From: an uncultured Prevotella sp.
Lineage (GTDB): Bacteria > Bacteroidota > Bacteroidia > Bacteroidales > Bacteroidaceae
Direction: 5' to 3'
Assembly (NCBI GenBank): GCA_947170725.1
Contig: CAMVUM010000003.1
Location: 88,904 to 152,903, forward strand
DNA: 64,000 nt
The notes below the pieces were generated by a model. The model was not told the origin of the DNA. It ran no database searches and saw only the letters and a program-made list of their open reading frames with translations. The stretch's first letter is position 1. The number at the start of each line of letters is the position of its first letter. Shown here piece after piece: positions 17,130 to 24,549 of the stretch. Both the position numbers and the translations under genes were made by a program.

Positions 17130-17654
17130 ATGAGCAAGAAAATCAAAAACTACGAGAATGACGAAGCGTTCAAGAACTTCAAGTTGGAAGACTATCTGCC
17201 TTCCATGAACAGACGTGAGCCGGAACAGGAAGCGACTACGGAAGAGGCTTCACTTTTTCCTTCGTTGAGTGAGCCGGACACATCCGAAGTACAGGCAATG
17301 GCATTTGAAGTAACCCAAGCAGACGAGCAGGATGTATGTGAAAATGTAGCCAATGAAAATGCGGAGATGGCTTCGGTTGAAGACGATGCCACAATAGAAC
17401 GTACTATCGTCAGACGTGTCAGCAGCAAGCAGCGCAGACTGTCTTTGGAGGAGTATCGTAACACCTACCTGCAAGTACCCAAGATTGCCGACCGCAAGCC
17501 CGTGTTCGTCAGCCGCGAAGTGCGTGACAGGTTGGATGATATTGTCCGCCGTCTCGGAGGCAGGGACATGAGCGTGTCGGGGCTGGTCGAGAACCTCGCC
17601 CGTCAGCATCTTGCCATCTATGGGAACGATATTGACCAATGGCGTAAATTGTAG
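17130..17654 (+). CDS. DUF3408 family protein of mobilizable elements
   Basis: The 174-residue protein has an acidic, disordered N-terminal half and a basic C-terminal half with SSKQRRLSLEEYRNTYLQVP, VFVSREVRDRLDDIVRRLGG and MSVSGLVENLARQHL. This C-terminal form matches DUF3408 proteins, which accompany Bacteroides conjugative and mobilizable elements and look like ribbon-helix-helix DNA-binding proteins. It stands before the candidate oriT and mobilization genes, so a role in transfer or its control is likely. Confidence 0.8.
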   Translation: MSKKIKNYENDEAFKNFKLEDYLPSMNRREPEQEATTEEASLFPSLSEPDTSEVQAMAFEVTQADEQDVCENVANENAEMASVEDDATIERTIVRRVSSKQRRLSLEEYRNTYLQVPKIADRKPVFVSREVRDRLDDIVRRLGGRDMSVSGLVENLARQHLAIYGNDIDQWRKL

Positions 17655-17665
17655 GAATTAAGACA

Positions 17666-17812
17666 AGACCAACGGAATATTTTCGGGGCTTCTTTCAGAG
17701 TTGCCCTAAATCACTTTTACGGAGTTCGGAGGGAGCAAGTTTATGTTTCGGTCAGCCCGAAATCCACTTGCCCCGCTCCAAACCTCGCAGGAAAAGCACA
17801 TCCCGTTGGTCT
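17666..17812. other. Candidate origin of transfer (oriT)
   Basis: The 209-bp gap between the DUF3408 gene and the mobC-like gene is full of nested inverted repeats. An outer pair AGACCAACGG (17666-17675) and CCGTTGGTCT (17803-17812) encloses a GGAG...GCAAGT / ACTTGC...CTCC pair and an inner TTTCGG (17746-17751) with CCGAAA (17757-17762). Transfer origins typically lie just before relaxosome genes and contain such repeats. The nick site cannot be read from sequence alone. Confidence 0.5.
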
Positions 17813-17863
17813 ATACTTCATATAATTATTGTAGATACTGAATAGATTAGATTTTAGAATATT

Positions 17864-18241
17864 ATGAACAACGAAAAGAGAAAGAACAACGGACGGGAAC
17901 GTACCAACAAAGGTGGTCGTCCCATCAAGGGTATTGCCGAGAAACTGAAGTACCGTATCACGGTGAAGATGGCAACGGAGGACTATTACCTGTTGAAATC
18001 AAAGGCGAAGTCGGCAGGAGTTTCTGCCAGTGAATTTGTCCGAGGCTGCATCACGGAGGGCGGAGTAAAGGAACGGCTCTCGAAAGAACATGGCGATCTT
18101 ATCCGCAAGCTATGCGGAATGGCGAACAACCTGAACCAGTTGGCAAGAAAGGCAAATGCGGAGGGGTATGTCTCTGTGTTTGTATCCTGCCGCACATTGA
18201 TGATAGAGATAGACTACCTCGTAAACCGGATACGCTTATGA
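17864..18241 (+). CDS. Plasmid-type mobilization (relaxosome) protein, MobC-like
   Basis: The 125-residue protein has a basic start (NNGRERTNKGGRPIKG), a ribbon-helix-helix-like region (YRITVKMATEDYYLLKSKAKSAGVSASEFVRGCI) and the helical end typical of relaxosome accessory proteins (LIRKLCGMANNLNQLARKAN). Proteins of this kind bind oriT and help the relaxase. Its stop overlaps the relaxase start in ATGA, showing translational coupling. Confidence 0.87.
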   Translation: MNNEKRKNNGRERTNKGGRPIKGIAEKLKYRITVKMATEDYYLLKSKAKSAGVSASEFVRGCITEGGVKERLSKEHGDLIRKLCGMANNLNQLARKANAEGYVSVFVSCRTLMIEIDYLVNRIRL

Positions 18242-19161
18242 TTGCGAAGATTATGAAAGGTTCGGACTTCAAGGCTGTGGTTTACTATATCTTGAATGAT
18301 GAGAAAGGCACTCAAATCATAGATGCAGACGGCTTATTTCTGGAAAATAACGACACGATAGCACAAGGATTTATAGGTCAGGCACAGATGAATCCGAGGG
18401 TGACAAAGGCTGTCGGGCATATTGCATTGAGTTTCTCCAAGGAAGATGCGCCACGACTGAACAATACGGTCATGGCACAGATAACCCGTGAGTACATGGA
18501 GCGGATGGGCATCAAGGATACGCAGTACATCATCGGACGGCACTTCGACAAGGAGCATCCGCATGTGCATATCGCGTTCAACCGTATTGACAATAACGGC
18601 AAGACCATTTCCGACCGGAACGACCGTTTTCGTAGCGAGCGCATCTGTAAGGAACTAACCAAGAAATACGGGCTGCACTTCGCCAATGGCAAGGAGCAGG
18701 TGAAGATTGACCAGTTGCGTGAACCGGACAAGACGAGGTATGAACTATACAATATTCTCAAAGCGGAAGTCGGCAGGTGCAGGGATTGGAACACCCTGCT
18801 TGAACGAGTGAAACGGCAGGGCGTGGAAGTGCAGTTCAAGTACAAAGGGCAGACGGACGATATACAAGGCATCGTGTTCTCGATGAACGGTTACCGTTTC
18901 AACGGTTCCAAAGTGGACAGGCAGTTCAGCTATTCCAAGATAAACGCCGCATTAAGGCGTAACAGCTACGAGGAACGGCAGGAACAAGCACGTCCACAAC
19001 TTATGCAAGCAGAAATAAGCCCGGCTTCAAACAGCAGTGGCGACCTTATCAGCGGTTCTTTAGGCTTGTTCACACCGAGCATTGTACCGGAAGAACAACA
19101 GCCTTACGACCCGTATCTGAGAAACAAGAAAAAGAAGAAACAACGTAAAATCAACTGGTAA
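18238..19161 (+). CDS. Relaxase/mobilization nuclease
   Basis: The relaxase nicks oriT and stays attached to the transferred strand. The protein of 307 residues starts at the ATG at 18238, inside the mobC stop, because the family opening MIAKIMKGSDFKAVVYY begins there. It has the N-terminal segment KAVGHIALSFSKED, the metal-binding motif HPHVHIAFNRID (about residues 108-119) and a basic C-terminal tail. The candidate nucleophile is one of the N-terminal tyrosines. Length and motif fit the MobP/Bacteroides mobilization group. Confidence 0.93.
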   Translation: MIAKIMKGSDFKAVVYYILNDEKGTQIIDADGLFLENNDTIAQGFIGQAQMNPRVTKAVGHIALSFSKEDAPRLNNTVMAQITREYMERMGIKDTQYIIGRHFDKEHPHVHIAFNRIDNNGKTISDRNDRFRSERICKELTKKYGLHFANGKEQVKIDQLREPDKTRYELYNILKAEVGRCRDWNTLLERVKRQGVEVQFKYKGQTDDIQGIVFSMNGYRFNGSKVDRQFSYSKINAALRRNSYEERQEQARPQLMQAEISPASNSSGDLISGSLGLFTPSIVPEEQQPYDPYLRNKKKKKQRKINW

Positions 19162-19163
19162 TC

Positions 19164-19823
19164 ATGGCAGATAACAACAATATTTTTATCCTCTTTGAGG
19201 AAATCAAAACAGCCTTGAATGGCATCAAAGGTAAAATGGACAAGTTGCCCAATGTGGCAAGCCAACAACAAATTGGAAACGACAAGTCGGATTTATCCCC
19301 GATTAAGGAGACGGTAACGGAAACGGCAAAAGTCCAATCCGAAGAGATTAAGGGCTTATTGGAGAAACAATGGAAGGCTTACGCACAGATCTCCTCCCAG
19401 ACCTTGCAACAACTTGATGCTATCAAGAGATTGCAGGAAGAACAAGGGGAGCAACAAGAGCTGCAACCGCAGGAGCATATCCATAGGCATAGTTTCGACA
19501 TCAAATCAAGCAAGGTCTTTTCCTTTGTTGTGGGGCTGAGTATGGTATGTACGTTCTCCCTGTGGGGCAATATCGTGCAATGGCAGTCCAAGCGGCAGTA
19601 TGCCGATGATGCGCTGAAGTTCCGTGCCATCCGCTCTTGGGGCGGATGCAATGCCAATGATGTTCTTTGGTTGAACAAGGTATTTGACATACATCGGGAT
19701 GAGAAAGCCATCGAGTGGGTGCGGAAACAAGCAGATGGATATGATGCGTACTTGAAAGCCGTTTCCGACAGCATCATGCAGGAAAGTGTCAAATCAAATG
19801 CAGGCAGACATGGTAGCAAGTAA
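19164..19823 (+). CDS. Membrane-anchored coiled-coil mobilization protein
   Basis: The 219-residue protein follows the relaxase after 2 bp. It has a long helical N-terminal part rich in Gln, Glu and Lys (about 1-110), one membrane helix (VFSFVVGLSMVCTFSLWGNI) and a C-terminal domain of about 85 residues. A gene of this form is a regular third member of Bacteroides mob operons. Its role is not established; it might link the relaxosome to the coupling protein. Confidence 0.7.
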   Translation: MADNNNIFILFEEIKTALNGIKGKMDKLPNVASQQQIGNDKSDLSPIKETVTETAKVQSEEIKGLLEKQWKAYAQISSQTLQQLDAIKRLQEEQGEQQELQPQEHIHRHSFDIKSSKVFSFVVGLSMVCTFSLWGNIVQWQSKRQYADDALKFRAIRSWGGCNANDVLWLNKVFDIHRDEKAIEWVRKQADGYDAYLKAVSDSIMQESVKSNAGRHGSK

Positions 19824-19913
19824 TCCTCAGAAGTGAAGCCTATGCAGATAGATTCTAAAAATTGCATCGGAATAGGACAGCCATTCCGATGCAATTATAT
19901 TATACTAACAATA

Positions 19914-20345
19914 TTAGACATTGTTCTTTAGCCATTTTTTAGAAGATTCCGTAAGGCAATATTTTTGCTTTGGATGATTAGGCTGTTCTGGATACAATGG
20001 CTCGATGGCACCATCCTTCAACGCAAGAAGGAAATAGTTTTCTCGGAATGATGTACGGTGTTTAAATCCCATATTTGACATGATTTCACTCATAATCATG
20101 TAATCCTCACCCATTGAAAGGATTAATTTTTGAACTTGAACGGAACTTGGTTGGTGGTTGGTCGGTGGTTGAGCGGTACTTCTCCCTGCCGAGTGTCAGA
20201 CTCTGCTTTATGGGACCGCTTGAACGTGATAGTAACAAAACCTCCATCAGAACACCATGTAGGTGCTTCAACGCCTTGCGTTTTACAGGCATCCATGATA
20301 CGCCTTGCCCCACTGCACTAATTTTCCAAACAAGCATGAGTAATA
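19914..20345 (-). pseudogene. Remnant of an AlbA_2/HATPase-type ATP-binding protein
   Basis: Minus-strand frames contain pieces of the C-terminal half of the family that is intact at 29729-31111. One frame has CLFGKLVQWGKA, the next RRIMDACKTQGVEAPTW followed by DGGFVTITFKR, and the last QVQKLILSMGEDY through HPKQKYCLTESSKKWL. At least two frame changes separate them and the N-terminal DNA-binding domain is absent. The last piece alone gives a 66-codon frame (19914-20114). The remnant lies at the junction of backbone and cargo and points to earlier cargo that was lost. Confidence 0.75.
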
Positions 20346-20384
20346 TTTATCTCAAATTCATATCTATTTTTCAGGAATTATCAC

Positions 20385-20392
20385 TATCTTTG
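20385..20392 (+). promoter_or_regulatory. Putative -7 box of the restriction operon
   Basis: TATCTTTG fits TAnnTTTG and lies 42 bp before the regulator start. No perfect -33 TTTG is seen. Confidence 0.5.
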
Positions 20393-20434
20393 CAGATATA
20401 GTCAATTTATTGAGGTAGATATTTAATACAAAAT

Positions 20435-20641
20435 ATGAAAACTGATAGGATAAATCGAATAAAAGTTGCGTTAGCCGAACAGAATAAAACTGGAAAATGG
20501 TTGGCCGAACAACTTCAAAAGAATGAAGCAACAGTATCTCGGTGGTGCTCAAACACATCACAGCCTAGCTTAGAGGTCCTAACTAGGATTGCAGAGATTC
20601 TTAATATGGATAGGAAAGATTTGATAAACAGTAGTAAATAA
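20435..20641 (+). CDS. XRE-family helix-turn-helix regulator of the restriction operon
   Basis: This 68-residue protein is a single helix-turn-helix domain: IKVALAEQNKTGKWLAEQ, ATVSRWCSNTSQPSLEVL and IAEILNMDRKDLI. Its size, its place 38 bp before hsdM and the same orientation suggest a controller protein that regulates the system, as C-proteins do. Small XRE proteins before type I loci are common in Bacteroidetes. The target operator is unknown. Confidence 0.85.
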   Translation: MKTDRINRIKVALAEQNKTGKWLAEQLQKNEATVSRWCSNTSQPSLEVLTRIAEILNMDRKDLINSSK

Positions 20642-20679
20642 CATTTGCTATTGGGAATATATAAAATTGCATAACAATA

Positions 20680-22236
20680 ATGACAAGCAATACACAAAGA
20701 GCACAATTACAAGCTCAAATATGGAAAATAGCTAACGAAGTGCGTGGAGCTGTCGATGGATGGGACTTCAAGCAGTTTGTCTTAGGTACATTGTTTTACC
20801 GTTTCATTAGCGAAAATTTTACGAATTACATTGAAGGAGGAGACGAGAGTATTGATTATGCAAATCTGCCAGATAGTATAATCACTCCTGAAATTAAAGA
20901 CGATGCCATTAAGACTAAAGGATATTTCATATATCCAAGTCAATTGTTTGTAAATATAGCCAAAAACGCAAATAAGAATCCAAATCTGAATACGGATCTT
21001 AAAGCCATATTTACAGCCATCGAAGGTTCTGCTGTCGGCTATGATTCAGAAGGTGACATAAAGGGATTGTTTGCGGATTTTGATACGACCAGTACGCGAT
21101 TGGGTAATACCGTTGAAGACAAGAATAGCCGATTGGCTGCTGTTATAAAAGGTGTTGAGGATCTAAACTTTGGCAACTTTGAAGAAAATCATATTGATTT
21201 GTTTGGAGACGCTTACGAGTTTCTAATTCACAACTATGCAGCAAATGCAGGTAAGTCTGGTGGTGAATTTTTCACGCCTCAGTGTGTGTCAAATCTTATA
21301 GCTCGTTTAGCTATACATAATCAGAGTACAATCAACAAAATTTATGACCCTGCGGCTGGGTCAGGTTCGTTGTTGTTACAGGCGAAGAAACAATTTGACG
21401 AACATATTATCGAAGAGGGTTTCTTTGGTCAAGAGATTAACCATACCACATACAATCTTGCCCGTATGAATATGTTTCTGCATAACATAAACTACGACAA
21501 GTTTAATATCGCTTTGGGTAATACCTTGATGGATCCGAAGTTTGGCGATGATAAACCATTTGATGCCATCGTATCTAATCCGCCGTATTCGGTAAATTGG
21601 GTTGGTTCGGATGATCCTACACTAATCAACGATGACCGTTTTGCCCCTGCTGGAGTGTTGGCACCTAAGTCAAAAGCGGACTTCGCTTTTGTGTTGCACG
21701 CATTGAGCTATCTGTCAAGTAAAGGTAGGGCGGCGATAGTTTGTTTCCCTGGCATTTTCTATCGTGGAGGTGCAGAGCAAAAAATTAGAAAATACTTGGT
21801 TGACAACAACTTTGTAGAAACAGTTATTGCATTAGCTCCAAATCTCTTCTACGGGACTACTATTGCTGTAAATATCTTGGTCTTATCAAAGCATAAGACG
21901 GATACAAAGACACAATTTATTGATGCTACAAGTAGTGATTTCTTCAGGAAGGAAACAAACAATAATGTTCTTGATGAAGAGCATATAAAAAAGATTTTAG
22001 ACGTCTTCGACGGTAAAGGGGATATAGAAGCGATTGCAAAATCTGTCGACAACAAACTAATTGCAGAGAATGATTACAATCTTTCGGTAAGCAGCTATGT
22101 AGAAGCAAAGGAAACTCGACAAGAAACCAATATAAAAGAACTCAACGAACGTATTCGTAAGATTGTGGCACGAGAGAATGAGTTGAGAAGCGAAATAGAT
22201 AAAATTATTGCAGAATTGGAGGAGGATGAACTATGA
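20680..22236 (+). CDS. hsdM: Type I restriction-modification methyltransferase subunit HsdM (IC-like)
   Basis: HsdM is the N6-adenine methyltransferase subunit that works with HsdS. The 518-residue protein has the N-terminal four-helix region ([19 protein letters not shown]), GGEFFTPQ before the SAM motif DPAAGSGS (residues 223-230), and the catalytic NPPY (300-303). A C-terminal coiled coil ([20 protein letters not shown]) would contact HsdS. Length and overall sequence resemble the EcoR124I/EcoprrI (type IC) group. Its stop overlaps the hsdS start in ATGA. Confidence 0.96.
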   Translation: MTSNTQRAQLQAQIWKIANEVRGAVDGWDFKQFVLGTLFYRFISENFTNYIEGGDESIDYANLPDSIITPEIKDDAIKTKGYFIYPSQLFVNIAKNANKNPNLNTDLKAIFTAIEGSAVGYDSEGDIKGLFADFDTTSTRLGNTVEDKNSRLAAVIKGVEDLNFGNFEENHIDLFGDAYEFLIHNYAANAGKSGGEFFTPQCVSNLIARLAIHNQSTINKIYDPAAGSGSLLLQAKKQFDEHIIEEGFFGQEINHTTYNLARMNMFLHNINYDKFNIALGNTLMDPKFGDDKPFDAIVSNPPYSVNWVGSDDPTLINDDRFAPAGVLAPKSKADFAFVLHALSYLSSKGRAAIVCFPGIFYRGGAEQKIRKYLVDNNFVETVIALAPNLFYGTTIAVNILVLSKHKTDTKTQFIDATSSDFFRKETNNNVLDEEHIKKILDVFDGKGDIEAIAKSVDNKLIAENDYNLSVSSYVEAKETRQETNIKELNERIRKIVARENELRSEIDKIIAELEEDEL

Positions 22237-22820
22237 GTAAATTAAAGGAACTGATAGATAAATATTGTCCTAACGGAGTTGAATACAAACCATTGGGCGA
22301 TAAAGATGTATCAATAATGCAGCGTGGTACATCCTTAACTAAAAAAGATGCGACAGAAGGTATATATCCTGTTATATCTGGTGGTAAAACACCTGCATTC
22401 TATTGCAATTTGTCTAATCGAAATGGAGAAACAATAACAGTCGCAGGAAGTGGAGCGGGCGCTGGTTATGTACAGTATTGGAATGAACCAATCTTTGTTT
22501 GTGACGCCTTTTCAATTAAAGGAGCAGATGATGTTTTAACCAAATACCTTTATTACTGCTTAGTTAATATGCAGGATAAGATTTATGCTACGAAAAAAGG
22601 TGGAGGTGTTCCTCATGTTCATATATCTAGCATAGATAAATTTCTTGTTCCTCTTCCACCACCACCCGTACAAGAGGAGATAGTAAAAATTCTTGACCGC
22701 TTTGCGGAATATGCAGCGGAGCTGCAAGCGGAGCTGCAAGCGAGACAAGAACAATATGAATATTACAGAAATAAGTTATTGACCTTCAATAAAATAGGGG
22801 GGGGGGTACACAAAGCGTAA
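22233..22820 (+). CDS. hsdS: Specificity subunit HsdS, 5' half (first recognition domain), ends after a G-run
   Basis: This frame of 195 residues covers the first target-recognition domain and the central conserved helix of a type I specificity subunit. Recognition-domain features are [25 protein letters not shown] and [19 protein letters not shown]. The helix ends in [13 protein letters not shown] at about residue 185. Then comes a run of ten G (22797-22806) and four residues to a stop. With 8 or 11 G the frame would enter the 3' half and give one protein of 395 or 396 residues, the normal HsdS length. With 9 G it would stop about ten codons on. As written, this half-subunit may act as a dimer. 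Confidence 0.93.
   Translation: MSKLKELIDKYCPNGVEYKPLGDKDVSIMQRGTSLTKKDATEGIYPVISGGKTPAFYCNLSNRNGETITVAGSGAGAGYVQYWNEPIFVCDAFSIKGADDVLTKYLYYCLVNMQDKIYATKKGGGVPHVHISSIDKFLVPLPPPPVQEEIVKILDRFAEYAAELQAELQARQEQYEYYRNKLLTFNKIGGGVHKA
22716..22739. repeat. Two tandem 12-bp units in the HsdS spacer helix
   Basis: The unit GCGGAGCTGCAA occurs twice in a row and encodes AELQ twice, in the helix that sets the distance between the two half-sites. EcoR124I and EcoR124/3 differ in the number of a four-residue TAEL repeat at the same place, which changes the recognition spacer. Copy-number change here would have the same effect by analogy. Confidence 0.85.
22797..22806. repeat. Homopolymeric tract of ten G inside hsdS (phase-variation tract)
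   Basis: Ten consecutive G residues lie exactly between the two halves of hsdS, in otherwise AT-rich DNA. The second half is open in frame back through the tract ([16 protein letters not shown]). The read-through residues [15 protein letters not shown] look like the start of a second recognition domain, so the tract and not the ATG at 22832 is the natural joint. Such tracts change length by polymerase slippage. Confidence 0.92.
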
Positions 22821-22831
22821 TCTGGATAAAG

Positions 22832-23422
22832 ATGAGTGAGATAGGTACATTTATAAGAGGAAAACGATTTGTAAGGACAGACATTGTTAACGATGGCGTC
22901 CCTTGTATCCATTATGGTGATATGTATAAATATTACGGATTGTATGCAACAAAGAGTAAGGGAATGCTCAGAAAAGAACTTGCTCCCCGAATGAGATATG
23001 CTCAAAAAAATGATGTTGTGATTGTTGCCGCAGGAGAAAATAAAGACGATATCGGAATCGGTATGGCTTGGCTTGGAGATGAGCCTGCCGCAGTTCATGA
23101 TGCTTGTTTCATATTCAAAAGTGATTTATATCCCCAGTATGTTTCTCATTATTTGCGGTCAAAATATTACCACAAGCAGATAGTTAAATATGTATCAGAA
23201 GGTAAGATTTGTTCTATCTCAGCAAAAGGTTTAGGGAATACTATTATTCCTATACCTTCTTATGAAGAACAAGTAAGGATTGCCACACTACTAAACAAGT
23301 TTGATGAACTTGTTAGCGACCTTTCACAAGGATTACCTGCGGAAATCAAAGCTGTAAAAGAGCAATATGAATATTATAGAAATAAACTACTATCATTTCC
23401 AAAGTATAAATTAAGTGCTTGA
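22832..23422 (+). CDS. hsdS: HsdS, 3' half (second recognition domain), out of frame with the first in this sequence
   Basis: The 196-residue frame from the ATG at 22832 encodes the second target-recognition domain (SEIGTFIRGKRF, DIVNDGVPCIHYGD, CSISAKGLGNTIIPIPSYEEQVRI) and the second conserved helix, ending [13 protein letters not shown], matching the end of the first half. The frame is open upstream to the G-run. No strong ribosome-binding site precedes the ATG, so in the 10-G state it may be poorly made. It ends 1 bp before the prrC start. Both halves look undamaged, which speaks for a switch rather than decay. Confidence 0.92.
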   Translation: MSEIGTFIRGKRFVRTDIVNDGVPCIHYGDMYKYYGLYATKSKGMLRKELAPRMRYAQKNDVVIVAAGENKDDIGIGMAWLGDEPAAVHDACFIFKSDLYPQYVSHYLRSKYYHKQIVKYVSEGKICSISAKGLGNTIIPIPSYEEQVRIATLLNKFDELVSDLSQGLPAEIKAVKEQYEYYRNKLLSFPKYKLSA

Positions 23423-23423
23423 T

Positions 23424-24548
23424 ATGGGAAAAACATTGACTGAAATAGCCCAGACTCTCAAATATGCCAATAAGAAGGTTCAATTGATATATGCCTTCAA
23501 TGGTGCTGGAAAGACTCGCCTTTCTCGTGAGTTTAAGAAGTTGGTTGCGCCTAGAAACGAAGGTGAAGAACAGGAGGACGAAAAACCGATAAAAGTTCTA
23601 TACTATAATGCTTTTACCGAAGATTTGTTCTATTGGGATAATGATTTGGATGAGGATAGAAATAGAAAATTAATCATACATCCAAATAGTTTTACAGATT
23701 GGATATTCAAAGATCAAGGTCAAGAGTCTAATGTAATTACGCACTTTCAGCATTATACAAATGATAAGCTAACACCATCGTTCAACGAAGACTTTAATGA
23801 GATTGTATTCTCGTTAGAACGAGGAGATAACAATAAGATTGACAATATTAAAATCTCTAAAGGTGAAGAAAGTTGCCTGGTTTGGTGTGTATTTTTCAGT
23901 TTGATAAAACTGGTTATAGATACATTGAATGAGTCTGAACCTGCAAATCGTGACACTAACCAATTTGATGAATTAGAATATGTATTTATTGATGACCCTG
24001 TTAGTTCTTTGGATGAGAATCACCTAATCGAATTGGCTGTTAATATTTCTGATTTGATAAAATCAAGTCAGTCGGATGTTAAGTTTATTATCACAACGCA
24101 TAATCCACTGTTTTATAATGTGCTCTACAATGAGTTAGAACTAAAGAAGAAAAATAAGAAAGGAAACGAGTGCTGCTATCTATTGAATAAAAAAGATGAC
24201 GGCACATACGAGTTAAACGGGAAACTTGGGGATTCTAACAAAAGTTTTTCATATCATCTTTATTTGAGACAAGTACTTCAAGAAGCTATTGATAGTAATA
24301 GTATTCAAAAATATCATTTCATGCTTCTTCGAAATCTGTATGAAAAAACTGCGAACTTTTTAGGTTATCCGCAATGGTCCGACTTGTTGCCTGATGATAA
24401 GAAGACATACTATAACAGAATTATTCAATTTACAAGTCATTCTACATTATCAAACGAAGCAGTACCCGAACCAACAGAGCCTGAGAAGCAAACATTGAAA
24501 TTTCTATTGGGACATCTTGTTGATAATAATTATTATACCGAAGAATAA
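23424..24548 (+). CDS. prrC: tRNA-Lys anticodon nuclease PrrC
   Basis: PrrC is a latent RNase that cleaves tRNA-Lys at the anticodon when phage disarm the restriction enzyme that holds it. The 374-residue protein has an ABC-type ATPase domain: Walker A NGAGKT (26-31), signature SKGEES (145-150), Walker B and D-loop [10 protein letters not shown] (188-197) and the histidine of TTH (226). The nuclease part holds R303, E307 and H339, with the same spacing as R320, E324 and H356 of E. coli PrrC. D270, in [11 protein letters not shown], falls at the place of D287, which contacts the wobble base. The start MGKTLTEIA also matches. It lies between hsdS and hsdR with 1-bp gaps, as in the E. coli prr locus. 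RloC is excluded by the lack of a long coiled coil. Confidence 0.95.
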   Translation: MGKTLTEIAQTLKYANKKVQLIYAFNGAGKTRLSREFKKLVAPRNEGEEQEDEKPIKVLYYNAFTEDLFYWDNDLDEDRNRKLIIHPNSFTDWIFKDQGQESNVITHFQHYTNDKLTPSFNEDFNEIVFSLERGDNNKIDNIKISKGEESCLVWCVFFSLIKLVIDTLNESEPANRDTNQFDELEYVFIDDPVSSLDENHLIELAVNISDLIKSSQSDVKFIITTHNPLFYNVLYNELELKKKNKKGNECCYLLNKKDDGTYELNGKLGDSNKSFSYHLYLRQVLQEAIDSNSIQKYHFMLLRNLYEKTANFLGYPQWSDLLPDDKKTYYNRIIQFTSHSTLSNEAVPEPTEPEKQTLKFLLGHLVDNNYYTEE

Positions 24549-24549
24549 A

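Noticed and set aside
22233..23422. Split hsdS as a simple dead pseudogene
   Set aside because: Both halves are free of other damage and the only break is a ten-G run, the classic sign of a reversible slip. A base-calling error in the homopolymer remains possible and is why read data should be checked.
23424..24548. RloC or an ordinary ABC/OLD ATPase instead of PrrC
   Set aside because: RloC is far longer with a zinc-hook coiled coil; OLD proteins have a Toprim domain. The PrrC triad, LARP-like segment and locus position are all present here.
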